Source of the DNA: QHCE01 sp041743105
GTDB lineage: Bacteria > Actinomycetota > Actinomycetes > Mycobacteriales > QHCE01
Assembly: GCA_041743105.1 (NCBI GenBank)
Contig: JBGTNI010000083.1
Location: 1 to 41,789 of the forward strand
Reading direction: 5' to 3'
Length of the DNA stretch: 41,789 bases
This document shows positions 7,702 to 15,105 of the stretch, one piece after another. Positions within the stretch are counted from its first letter, which is position 1; the number at the start of each line of letters is the position of its first letter. The notes beneath the pieces were generated by a model. That model did no database searches. It was not told where the DNA came from and worked only from the letters and a program-made list of their open reading frames with translations. Position numbers and translations under genes: made by a program.

Positions 7702-9495
7702 CTACAGCGTGTCCATGTCGGTGGTGCCGCGAAGTGCCCATGACAGTCCGTCGCGGGTTGCCACCACGAAAAGCCGATCACCGGCTCCGAGCACCGTTTG
7801 CTCGCCTGGTTTCCAATCTATGGTGGTGCCGCATTGGTACGCCAGCACGCGCACTTCGCCGTCGCGATCGAGCGCAGTGATCGGTTTATGGTACAACTCG
7901 CTACCCCGGTTGATCGGCAGTTCGGCAACCAGAAGCACTCGGGCTCCATACGGGATTACCGCTAGCACGGCGCGGTCGAGCATCGCCGCGGCGAAGACCG
8001 GGGCCGCCGCGAACGACACGCTACGAGAGACCGCCAAACCCAACCGTCGATCGACCCGATGTGCCAAGTCCCCGTCGAACAGCCGCAGCACGACCGGCAT
8101 GTCTGGCATGAGGACCCGGGCCGCGAGGCCAGTCTCCAGGTTGGTGATGTCGTCGCTGGTGACGGCGAGTACGCAACGGGCGTGCTCTACTCGCGCCTCC
8201 CGCAACACCTCCTCGGCCGTACAGTCACCATTGATGACTGGTAGGCCCAGTTTGCGAGCCATGACAAGCCGCGGGTTGTCCGCCCCTTTCTCGATGGCCA
8301 CCACGCGAAGCCCGGTGCTCAGCAGGTGTTCGGCCACGCGGATGCCGACACGTCCGAGCCCACAGGTAACCACGTGCCCGGTCGGTTTTCCCATCGGAAC
8401 GCTGAAGCGTTGACCGCGCCGTTCGCTGATGAAGTCGTCGACCACGCTGGCGATCAAGGTCGCCATCAGAAATAACCCGAGTAGCATCGTCGCGGTGCCG
8501 AACAACTTCATGCTGCCGGGAAAGCTGGCGCCAATCAGCCCGTCGTAGCCGGTGGCGGTGACTACCGCAACGGCATTGAGTAACGCATCCATCCAGCCGA
8601 TACGCCAGATTAGTTGGAATCCCAGTACGGTGATTCCAACCAACAGTGTCAGGGCGAGTGCTAGGAGTCGCAGGCGGGCGTTGGTGAGCGCCGACATATA
8701 TGACAGCAGAGTGCGCCACCGGGGCGGATGGTATGCCGCTACCCAGCTGGCGGGCCGAGGTGCTGCGATAAGCGTCTCCAACGGCGGAATCTTCGCTAGC
8801 TCCTCCACACCGCGTGCGGGCTCCCCGAGCACAAAATCGATGGTGTGGCGAGCTGTTTCGTCCTGTCGCCGTGGTGGCAGCAGCTCGGTGCTGCCGTCGA
8901 CGTTGGTGTGGGCCAACTGCACCAAGACCGACGTTACCGATTCTGGCGGCCCGGCCTGCAGCACCTTGCCGGCTACGCGCACCAGGTGGGAGCCGTCGCC
9001 GAGGACGGCGTCGACGAAAGATGGGGCCGCGATGTCGGCCGGCGACAGTAACGTGCACTCGTCGAAAAGGCTTTCGAGTCGCGCCGCCAACCGCCGCCGG
9101 TACATGCGGATCACTAGCCTCAGCTGTGGGTTGAGCTCTTGCGCCGCTAGCGCGGCATGAACGTTGCCCACGTCATCGGAGTCGGCCAGCGCGAGCGATT
9201 GCGCATGGGGAACGCCTGCGTCTCGCAAGACCTCGACGTCACGCTTGGAGCCGTAGACGATGCGTGCGCCGGTGCGCGCGATGCGCTGTGCGAAGGGATT
9301 CTCGGTATTTCCCAGAATGACGGCGACGGGTTCGCCCAATCGCATTAGATCTTTGACTAGTCGTAATGCCAAGCTTCCGGAACCGCAGATGACGAAAGTG
9401 GGGTGGGGTTGGGCATCCGCGGCGGCACTGGATACGAGTTCGGTCGAAGCGAATTTGCCGTCACGTCGTTGCATGAGCACCGATGCTAACGCCAC
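7702..9495 (-). CDS. Two-TM potassium channel-like protein with two RCK/TrkA-N domains
   Basis: A 597-residue membrane protein. The first Rossmann domain (residues ~32-150, VICGSGSLALRLV) precedes two membrane helices with a re-entrant pore loop. Helix 1 contains LALALTLLVGITVL, the filter-like sequence is TATGYDG, and helix 2 contains TATMLLGLFLMATLIA. A second Rossmann domain (VTCGLGRVGIRVAEHL) and a C-terminal TrkA-C-like region follow. The design is that of a ligand-gated K+ channel or K+ flux sensor, here with one RCK before and one after the pore. The filter TATGYD differs from the canonical TVGYGD, so ion selectivity is uncertain. Start is GTG 9495 or ATG 9474; neither has a clear ribosome site. 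Confidence 0.85.
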   Translation of the reverse strand: MALASVLMQRRDGKFASTELVSSAAADAQPHPTFVICGSGSLALRLVKDLMRLGEPVAVILGNTENPFAQRIARTGARIVYGSKRDVEVLRDAGVPHAQSLALADSDDVGNVHAALAAQELNPQLRLVIRMYRRRLAARLESLFDECTLLSPADIAAPSFVDAVLGDGSHLVRVAGKVLQAGPPESVTSVLVQLAHTNVDGSTELLPPRRQDETARHTIDFVLGEPARGVEELAKIPPLETLIAAPRPASWVAAYHPPRWRTLLSYMSALTNARLRLLALALTLLVGITVLGFQLIWRIGWMDALLNAVAVVTATGYDGLIGASFPGSMKLFGTATMLLGLFLMATLIASVVDDFISERRGQRFSVPMGKPTGHVVTCGLGRVGIRVAEHLLSTGLRVVAIEKGADNPRLVMARKLGLPVINGDCTAEEVLREARVEHARCVLAVTSDDITNLETGLAARVLMPDMPVVLRLFDGDLAHRVDRRLGLAVSRSVSFAAAPVFAAAMLDRAVLAVIPYGARVLLVAELPINRGSELYHKPITALDRDGEVRVLAYQCGTTIDWKPGEQTVLGAGDRLFVVATRDGLSWALRGTTDMDTL

Positions 9496-9634
9496 ATGGG
9501 GAGAGCTGCGGGGTATTCCAGCTACATCCCTTGCTTGAGAGCGTCCTACAGTATTTAAAGTTGTCAGTTAGATCTGATGATCGTCGGGCAGTGGTGTATT
9601 CTGCTGGGTGCAGCAGAAACCGGAGGTTCTTGTC

Positions 9635-9988
9635 ATGGAGGGTGAAAAGGTCCGCCAGCCCCGCCGGGGGCGTAAACCTGCAGCTAGCAGACTTGGTGTA
9701 GACAAAAGTGGGACCAGCACGCTTACCATGCGACAGCTCGGCAAGCTTACTGCTGATGATGTGTTGCACCTCGGTCAGCCAATCCCAATTACTAACAATG
9801 GTTTCCCAGTTGCTTGGCTTGTTCCCATGACTGAGGCGCAACGTCATCGTGCCGAACTTGTCGCTACAGGGCGATTGCGCCCTGGCCGCCCGGAAGGACT
9901 GAAGGGCTGGCAGCCGTTGCCGGCAAGAGAAGACGGGCTCTCTCTTTCCGACGCTGTGATTGACATGCGTCAGCGGGAGGGCCGTTGA
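9635..9988 (+). CDS. Phd/YefM-like antitoxin with basic N-terminal extension
   Basis: A 117-residue antitoxin. The start at ATG 9635 is set by CGGAGG eight bases upstream. Residues ~36-68 carry the Phd/YefM pattern (TLTMRQLGKLTADDVLHLGQ, then PITNNGFPVAWLVP), i.e. the strand that dimerises and binds DNA. The C-terminal part is basic and disordered and would contact the toxin. Unusually, the first ~20 residues include RQPRRGRKPAASR, which resembles an AT-hook (RGR core) and may add minor-groove DNA binding. It overlaps the PIN toxin by 4 bp. Confidence 0.8.
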   Translation: MEGEKVRQPRRGRKPAASRLGVDKSGTSTLTMRQLGKLTADDVLHLGQPIPITNNGFPVAWLVPMTEAQRHRAELVATGRLRPGRPEGLKGWQPLPAREDGLSLSDAVIDMRQREGR

Positions 9989-10419
9989 TCTACCTAGATT
10001 CTTGTGCTCTTGTGAAGCTGATCCACATAGAGGCTGAGACCGTGGCATTGGAGAAATACCTAGACGGTCAGGGTGAAGAGTTGGTGACGTGCGACCTGTC
10101 TCTTACCGAGGTAACGAGGGTGATTCGAAGAGTAAACCATGACAGTCAACGGCGTTTGCTTACTCCCCAAGCTACTTTGGACAGGGAGATGGCAGCAGCA
10201 GATGATCTACTCAGTAGGATTGGGAAGATAGCTGTTGATGAGTCGATCTTCGTAGCCGCTGGGGCTTGCGATATCGATCCTTGTTTGGGCTCGCTCGACG
10301 CCATCCACTTGGTTGCTGCACAAGAGCTTGGCCCTGCGATAACTTCCTTCATAACCTATGACAAAACCTTGGGTCGGGCAGCCGTCCAAGCAGGACTCAA
10401 CCTGATTTCGCCCCGATGA
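9985..10419 (+). CDS. vapC: PIN-domain ribonuclease toxin (VapC-like)
   Basis: A 144-residue PIN-domain toxin starting with TTG at 9985. It is coupled to the antitoxin stop and preceded by GGGAGG (9975-9980). The acidic cluster is complete: Asp5 (YLDSCALVK), Glu42 (LTEVTR), Asp105 (SLDAIH) and Asp126 (TYDKTLG). It is paired with a Phd-type rather than RHH-type antitoxin, a common mix in VapBC loci. Normal length suggests a functional RNase. The next gene begins 4 bp after its stop, so the NagB-like protein is probably in the same transcript. Confidence 0.9.
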   Translation: MIYLDSCALVKLIHIEAETVALEKYLDGQGEELVTCDLSLTEVTRVIRRVNHDSQRRLLTPQATLDREMAAADDLLSRIGKIAVDESIFVAAGACDIDPCLGSLDAIHLVAAQELGPAITSFITYDKTLGRAAVQAGLNLISPR

Positions 10420-10423
10420 CAAC

Positions 10424-11167
10424 GTGGTAGAGATGCAGATTCAGATTGTCCCCTCGCTCGCCGAACCGGTGGGCTATCTCTGGCGTGAACTGCAGCTGAA
10501 GTACACCGCCGGGGGCAGGTTCGGAGTAGCCAGTCCGCTGTCGAGCACGACGCTCCCGATCTACCGGTGGATCGTTGACAATGCCCACACCTTTCACCGC
10601 TGGGAAGAGGTGCTATTCGTTCTGATGGACGAACAACTCGAGGGTACGACCCCACCGTTTCGGTACATCCCGGCTGATGATTCGGCGAGCTATGAGGGCT
10701 TTGCGCGACGACATTTCCTCGACACGCTGGAATCGACGATCGCTACGCCTGTCGAGGTGACCAAACCACAACTCGACTCGATGGACGAGTTCGCTGTGGA
10801 CATTCATCTACTGGTGTTGGCACTGGGAGTAAGCGGCAATTACGCCAATGTCATGCCGGGCATCCCTGAGCACACTGGCTGGCATGTGGCTGCGCTGACA
10901 CCTGAGTTCCGACATGTGCATACGCACCCGAGTAGCCAGTCATACGCGGGAGCCTTATTCCGGGAGTTCGGCATGTCGCTAGGTCCGCGGCAGGTGTTGA
11001 GCGCGAAGCATGTAGTCGTCATCGCTAGTGGCACTAAGAAGCGGGATCTGGTCAAGCAGCTACTGACCTACGACTCATTCTGTCCGGATTTTCCACTCTC
11101 GATCATTCACCACCCTCGGATAAGCGACAGCGTGTCAGTCTTTCTTACCCAGGATGTCGGGCGGTAA
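10424..11167 (+). CDS. NagB/6-phosphogluconolactonase-fold protein lacking key active-site residues
   Basis: A 247-residue protein with the order of motifs seen in glucosamine-6-phosphate deaminase and 6-phosphogluconolactonase. These are the phosphate-binding strand (SPLSSTTLPIYRWI, ~38-50), VLFVLMDEQL with the conserved Asp-Glu (69-70), SYEGFARRHFL, the catalytic-loop region (134-146), the GMSLGPRQVLSAKHVVVIASG strand-helix and the C-terminal PLSIIHHP. The catalytic loop, normally GxGxDGHIAFNEPG, reads GVSGNYANVMPG: the Asp, His and Glu used in deamination are absent. It may bind a sugar phosphate without catalysis, or be decaying. Start GTG 10424 or ATG 10433. Its place directly after a TA pair is unusual. 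Confidence 0.7.
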   Translation: MVEMQIQIVPSLAEPVGYLWRELQLKYTAGGRFGVASPLSSTTLPIYRWIVDNAHTFHRWEEVLFVLMDEQLEGTTPPFRYIPADDSASYEGFARRHFLDTLESTIATPVEVTKPQLDSMDEFAVDIHLLVLALGVSGNYANVMPGIPEHTGWHVAALTPEFRHVHTHPSSQSYAGALFREFGMSLGPRQVLSAKHVVVIASGTKKRDLVKQLLTYDSFCPDFPLSIIHHPRISDSVSVFLTQDVGR

Positions 11168-11180
11168 GCCCGCTCCTGGT

Positions 11181-11275
11181 ACTGAGCCGATCGTTATTAA
11201 GTCAGCCCGCAAGTAGCTAAGTTTGCAGGTCAGAAGGCTGCACTTGTCTGGCTACTTACGTTCTGATTAGTAATT
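11181..11275 (-). repeat. Palindromic dispersed repeat, copy A (minus orientation)
   Basis: First of three copies of a ~95-bp element (others at 30267-30360 and 36238-36329). Read on the minus strand it is roughly 90% identical by eye to copy B. Outer arms start ATTACTAATCAGAACG and pair imperfectly with the other end (TGACTTAATAACG). The inner arms AAGTAGC.../GCTACTT flank a ~30-nt centre. It lies between the NagB-like gene and the orphan antitoxin. No target duplication is evident. Confidence 0.85.
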
Positions 11276-11291
11276 CGGTTACGCTGGTGAC

Positions 11292-11588
11292 ATGTCCCAA
11301 CCTGCGTATGACCATGAAGACGGCGATCTCGAGCTGACCGCTCCATGGGAGCGCGCAATCGATACTGCCCGCCACGGCAAGGTCGCGTGGCTGGCTGAGC
11401 ATCGCGAACGGAAATTCGCGCTACTTCCGGCCGATCTTGCCGAAGCGGCATTAGAGGCTCTTGAAGATGCCGAAGATCTGGCCGCGATCAAGGAAGCTCG
11501 CGCGGAACGTGCGGCCGGCATCCCCGGTGTACCGCTAGAGCAGATTATTGCTGAGCTAGAAGCCGACGAGCAAGCAGCTAAGGCATGA
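11292..11588 (+). CDS. Phd/RelB-type antitoxin, orphaned
   Basis: A 98-residue acidic protein of the Phd/YefM antitoxin class. It has a DNA-binding half with the strand VAWLAEHRERKFALLPADLAEAALE, a helical linker rich in Ala/Glu/Asp, and a C-terminal toxin-wrapping segment (GIPGVPLEQIIAELEADE) typical of RelB/Phd partners of RelE-type toxins. It starts 16 bp after repeat copy A. Its stop overlaps an ATG that opens a RelE-like frame broken after 17 codons, so the antitoxin appears to have outlived its toxin. Confidence 0.75.
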   Translation: MSQPAYDHEDGDLELTAPWERAIDTARHGKVAWLAEHRERKFALLPADLAEAALEALEDAEDLAAIKEARAERAAGIPGVPLEQIIAELEADEQAAKA

Positions 11589-11749
11589 GTGCTCAGCCTT
11601 ATCGTGTTGAGTTCAGCAAGGTCGCCGAGAGTCGGTAGCCGCGGTCAGGTCTACAAGAAAGGCCGCTGACCGACCAGCATCTTCAAGAGACATTCTCCTC
11701 ACGCCTCACCCGCGCCCTCCCTTGTGATGGCAGCCTCTAGAATCGTCTC
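11585..11749 (+). pseudogene. Truncated relE-like toxin remnant
   Basis: From the ATG at 11585 (4-bp overlap with the antitoxin stop) the frame reads MSAQPYRVEFSKVAESR and then hits TAG at 11636-11638. The YRVEFSKVAE start is what RelE/ParE-family toxins begin with (strand beta-1 and the start of helix 1). No continuation of RelE is recognisable in any frame up to ffh, so the toxin was destroyed by a nonsense change and deletion. The 3' limit given is simply the next gene start. Confidence 0.55.
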
Positions 11750-11750
11750 G
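11738..11750 (+). promoter_or_regulatory. Promoter -10 box for leaderless ffh
   Basis: TAGAAT at 11738-11743 fits the actinobacterial TANNNT -10 hexamer. The predicted transcription start is at or within a base of the GTG at 11750, and there is no ribosome site, so ffh is probably translated from a leaderless mRNA. No -35 is clear. Confidence 0.5.
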
Positions 11751-13306
11751 TGTTCGACTCGTTGTCTTCTCGCCTGTCCGCGGTGTTCGGCGGGCTGCGC
11801 TCTAAGGGCCGGCTCTCCGACTCCGATATCGACGCCACGGTGCGGGAGATCCGCGTTGCCCTGCTCGAGGCCGACGTAGCGCTGCCGGTGGTGAAAGCCT
11901 TCACGGGCGCGGTTCGCCAGCGTGCACACGGCGCGGAAGTCAACAAGGCGCTCAATCCGGCGCAGCAGGTCGTGAAGATCGTCAACGAAGAGTTGGTCGA
12001 GGTACTCGGCGGCCAGACGAGGCGGCTGCGGTTTGCCAAGCGGCCCCCGACGGTGATTATGCTCGCCGGTCTTCAAGGCTCTGGAAAAACCACACTTGCG
12101 GGCAAGCTGGGTCGTTGGCTTCGCGCGGGGGGCCACGCTCCGCTGCTGGTAGCCGCGGACCTACAGCGTCCGAACGCCGTGCAGCAGCTCCAAATCGTTG
12201 GGGAACAGGCGCAGGTGGAGGTATTCGCACCCGAGCCAGGCAACGGTGTGGGCGATCCGGTCGCTGTGGCGAAGGCGGCCGTGGCGCACGCTCGCGACAA
12301 GCTGTACGACGTGGTGGTGGTCGACACCGCCGGTCGGTTGGGTATTGACGCCGAGTTGATGGCGCAGGCGGCGGCGATTCGTGATGCCGTGGCACCCGAC
12401 GAGACCCTGTTCGTTATAGACGCCATGATCGGGCAGGATGCCGTCGCTACCGCGAACGCTTTCGCTCAGGGTGTGGGCTTCACCGGCGTTGTGTTGTCCA
12501 AGCTCGACGGCGATGCTCGTGGCGGCGCCGCGCTATCGGTCCGCTACGTCACGGGTCAGCCGATCATGTTCGCGTCCACCGGTGAGCAGCTCACCGATTT
12601 CGACGTCTTCCACCCCGACCGGATGGCGTCGCGCATTCTCGATATGGGCGACATGCTCACGCTGATCGAGCAGGCGCAACAGGTATTCGACGCCGACCAG
12701 CAGCAGCGCATGACCGAGAAGTTGCTGGGTGCCGGTGACTTCACCCTGGAGGACTTCCTCGAACAGATGCAGGCGATCCGCAAGATGGGTCCCATCGGCA
12801 ACCTGCTGAAGATGATGCCGGGCATGGGCGGTATGAAGGACCAGCTCGCGCAGCTCGACGACGCCCACATCGACCGGGTCACCGCGACGATTCGCGGTAT
12901 GACACCGGCCGAGCGCGAAGACCCCAAGATCATCAATGGCTCACGGCGACAACGCATCGCTGGTGGCTCCGGAGTTAGCGTGACCGACGTCAATCAGCTG
13001 GTGGATCGCTTCTTCGAAGCGCGCAAGATGATGAAGAATATGGGTGGCCAGTTCGGCATGCCTGGCGTGGGGCGACGTAGTAAGAAGGCTTCGGGTAAGG
13101 CCGGCAGAAAAGGAAAGGGGGGAGGCAAGAAGGCCCATCTGGGTGGAGCGCCGCACAGGCTTGGGCCGGCCGATCCGGCTGGCTCCGCGTTCGGGGATCT
13201 GTCGCAGCTTGGTTCCGGCAACGTGCTGCCAGGCGACATACCCGGCAAATTTCCGCTCCCCAACATTGACTTCTCCAAACTGGATGAAAACCCCAAACAG
13301 CATTAA
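11750..13306 (+). CDS. ffh: Signal recognition particle protein Ffh (SRP54)
   Basis: A 518-residue GTPase that binds signal peptides and 4.5S RNA and delivers nascent chains to FtsY. The N domain is at residues 1-90. The G domain has P-loop GLQGSGKTT at 107-115, DTAGR near 191 and SKLDGDARGG near 248. The M domain is intact, with a Met-rich finger loop (MGPIGNLLKMMPGMGGMK) and the RNA-binding helices around SRRQRIAGGSGVSV. A ~70-residue basic then Pro/Gly-rich tail follows, common in high-GC Gram-positives. The GTG start at 11750 gives the family N-terminus MFDSLSSRL. Together with ftsY the window holds both GTPases of the pathway. Confidence 0.97.
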   Translation: MFDSLSSRLSAVFGGLRSKGRLSDSDIDATVREIRVALLEADVALPVVKAFTGAVRQRAHGAEVNKALNPAQQVVKIVNEELVEVLGGQTRRLRFAKRPPTVIMLAGLQGSGKTTLAGKLGRWLRAGGHAPLLVAADLQRPNAVQQLQIVGEQAQVEVFAPEPGNGVGDPVAVAKAAVAHARDKLYDVVVVDTAGRLGIDAELMAQAAAIRDAVAPDETLFVIDAMIGQDAVATANAFAQGVGFTGVVLSKLDGDARGGAALSVRYVTGQPIMFASTGEQLTDFDVFHPDRMASRILDMGDMLTLIEQAQQVFDADQQQRMTEKLLGAGDFTLEDFLEQMQAIRKMGPIGNLLKMMPGMGGMKDQLAQLDDAHIDRVTATIRGMTPAEREDPKIINGSRRQRIAGGSGVSVTDVNQLVDRFFEARKMMKNMGGQFGMPGVGRRSKKASGKAGRKGKGGGKKAHLGGAPHRLGPADPAGSAFGDLSQLGSGNVLPGDIPGKFPLPNIDFSKLDENPKQH

Positions 13307-13318
13307 CTGCGTTATCGA

Positions 13319-13344
13319 TATCTAGAATGTCGCTTCTCTAGATA
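13319..13344. terminator. Inverted repeat after ffh, terminator or operator
   Basis: TATCTAGA (13319-13326) and TCTAGATA (13337-13344) form an 8-bp stem with a 10-nt loop. It starts 13 bp after the ffh stop and sits 44 bp before the protease gene. It is A/T-rich, so it may be a weak terminator or a binding site for a regulator of the downstream protease. Confidence 0.35.
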
Positions 13345-13387
13345 AACAACGAAATTACGTGAAGTATCGGCTCATTACTGCTTAAAT

Positions 13388-14425
13388 GTGTACGTGACGT
13401 ACTGCCGAGGGCTTCTGTCGATGCTGGTCGTGGTATTGACGACGACATCGTTGGCCGAGCTCGATAGCGCCGTGGCCGATGAGCCGCCGTCGGTAAGTCT
13501 TCTTGCTCGAACCTTCGCCGTGGCACCTCCCGCGCCCGATTATTGGACGCCGGCCCGTATGGAGGCCGCCAAGCCTGCGCCTGTCGCCGCGCGGACCGGT
13601 AACGGTGAGGCGGCTCCTCCGGTGACCCGACCAGGCGCGAAACGCCGGCTTATGGAGCCGCCGGCTCGTGCCACCGCGCGTCGCTGGGTGCAGGGTGGCG
13701 CCGTGACCCAAACCGTAGGGAGAGTTTTCTTCAGCTTCGGTTTTTCAGATGCCTCGTGCAGCGCATCGGTGGTGCGCTCAGCCAACCGCGCTACCGTGGT
13801 CACGGCTGCGCACTGCCTGAGTCCTAATGGGCGCGCGGTGGCCAGGAACTGGATTTTCGTGCCGGGTTACAACGCCGGTGCCACTCCGTATGGCAAGTGG
13901 TCGGCAGAACGTTTGATCGTGGCTCCCGGTTGGGCGGATGTGCCTGGCGGGAACCTCAACGAGGATGTGGGCTTCGCGGTGATGCGCCCCCGGGGTGGCA
14001 AATACCTCGAAGACGTTGTGGGGAGCAACGCTATCGGCTTCAGCACCCCTATCGGCGGAGAGGTTCACTCGTTCGGTTATCCGGCGCAGTCGCCCTTCGA
14101 CGGCGAGTTGTTGTACTTTTGTCAAGGTCTCACCCGGCCGGATACGTTCGGGCTGAGAGTCCCGAACCCAGTAATCCCGGAGATTGAGCCAGGAAGCACC
14201 GATCTCAGTCTCGATTGCGACATGAACGGGGGATCTTCCGGCGGTCCATGGCTGGCTAATCTCGACGCCAATAAACGCGGGACCGTGATTTCAGTGAACA
14301 GCTTCGAATACGACCTCCAGCCTGGAGTAACGCTCGGGCCTCGCTTCGACGCCAGCATCAAGGCCATCTACGACGTGGCGCAGGCATTGCCGCAAGTCCC
14401 GAGTCCGCTGCCTAGTTTCAGGTGA
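13388..14425 (+). CDS. Secreted trypsin-like serine protease (S1 fold)
   Basis: A 345-residue exported endopeptidase. The N-terminus has a basic residue and a hydrophobic core (LLSMLVVVLTTTSLA), i.e. a signal peptide of ~24-30 residues. A Pro/Ala-rich propeptide-like region follows to about residue 100. The chymotrypsin-fold catalytic triad is complete: His142 in VVTAAHC, Asp193 in NEDVGFAV and Ser284 in GGSSGGPW. A Cys pair near His and another near Ser would form the usual disulfides. GTG 13388 is the likely start because ATG 13421 would remove the n-region. It resembles actinobacterial glutamyl endopeptidase-like extracellular proteases; specificity is unknown. Confidence 0.85.
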   Translation: MYVTYCRGLLSMLVVVLTTTSLAELDSAVADEPPSVSLLARTFAVAPPAPDYWTPARMEAAKPAPVAARTGNGEAAPPVTRPGAKRRLMEPPARATARRWVQGGAVTQTVGRVFFSFGFSDASCSASVVRSANRATVVTAAHCLSPNGRAVARNWIFVPGYNAGATPYGKWSAERLIVAPGWADVPGGNLNEDVGFAVMRPRGGKYLEDVVGSNAIGFSTPIGGEVHSFGYPAQSPFDGELLYFCQGLTRPDTFGLRVPNPVIPEIEPGSTDLSLDCDMNGGSSGGPWLANLDANKRGTVISVNSFEYDLQPGVTLGPRFDASIKAIYDVAQALPQVPSPLPSFR

Positions 14426-14436
14426 CGCAGTACTAG

Positions 14437-15105
14437 TTAGTGCGCCTGTTCGGCGAGGTAGGTAAGAACGGCGAGTACTCGTCGGTGATTGTGTCCGTTA
14501 GGGGCCAATCCGAGCTTGCTGAAAATGGCGTTGATGTGTTTTTCGATTGTTCCTTCTGACACCACGAACTGCCTTGCGATCGCCGTGTTGGAATGCCCCT
14601 GTGCCATCGCGCTGAGTACATCCCACTCTCGACTGGTGAGCTCAGCCAAGCGATCGCGGTGGCGACTTCGTGCCAGTATTTGCGATACCACTTCGGGATC
14701 TAGCGCTGTGCCACCCGTGGCCACGCGTTCCACAGCTGACATGAAATCGCTGACGTCACCTACCCTGTCTTTGAGTAGGTAACCCACGCCGGAAGTGTTC
14801 TCGGCCAGCAGCTCGGCGGCGTAACGCTCTTCTACATATTGGGATAACACCAGGATTCCCACGTCGGGGTAGGAGTGACGGATCTCGATAGCCGCTTTGA
14901 TGCCTTCGTCGGTGAAGCTCGGTGGCATCCGGACGTCCAGGATCGCGGCGTCCGGGCGGAGCTGCGCTACCGCCGCGAGAAGGTCTGCGCCGTTGCTCAC
15001 CGTCGAGACCACGGTGTGGCCTTCTTCGACGATGAGCTGGCGCAGACCTTCCCGCAGCAACACCGAGTCTTCTGCTATGACGAGACGGAGTGGTACTGCC
15101 GGCAC
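14437..15105 (-). CDS. NarL/LuxR-type response regulator
   Basis: A 222-residue transcription factor. The receiver domain (1-~125) has the acidic pocket Glu12/Asp13, the phospho-acceptor Asp57 (AILDVRMP) and the conserved Lys in YLLKDRVGD. The C-terminal LuxR HTH (~155-215) includes LTSREWDVLSAMAQGHSNTAIA and the recognition helix VSEGTIEKHINAIFSKLGL. It is encoded after and overlapping (31 bp) the histidine kinase gene, so the two form one two-component system. It is similar in layout to DesR/LiaR systems that sense the envelope. The target genes are unknown; the adjacent secreted protease is a candidate only by position. Confidence 0.93.
   Translation of the reverse strand: MPAVPLRLVIAEDSVLLREGLRQLIVEEGHTVVSTVSNGADLLAAVAQLRPDAAILDVRMPPSFTDEGIKAAIEIRHSYPDVGILVLSQYVEERYAAELLAENTSGVGYLLKDRVGDVSDFMSAVERVATGGTALDPEVVSQILARSRHRDRLAELTSREWDVLSAMAQGHSNTAIARQFVVSEGTIEKHINAIFSKLGLAPNGHNHRRVLAVLTYLAEQAH

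Noticed and set aside
7634..8413. 259-residue plus-strand frame within the potassium channel gene
   Set aside because: Antisense to a clear channel/RCK protein; extreme Ser/Thr/Arg composition.
8225..9058. 277-residue minus-strand frame within the channel gene
   Set aside because: Alternative-frame shadow, His/Arg/Gly-rich, without family motifs; the main frame carries all motifs.
11181..11275. Integron attC site interpretation of the palindromic repeat (next to TA genes)
   Set aside because: The conserved attC core triplets (RYYYAAC / GTTRRRY) are not at the ends, there is no integrase in the window, and the gene orientations are not cassette-like.
13319..13344. Additional copy of the palindromic repeat after ffh
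   Set aside because: Only a short TCTAGA palindrome; no match to the arms of the three true copies.
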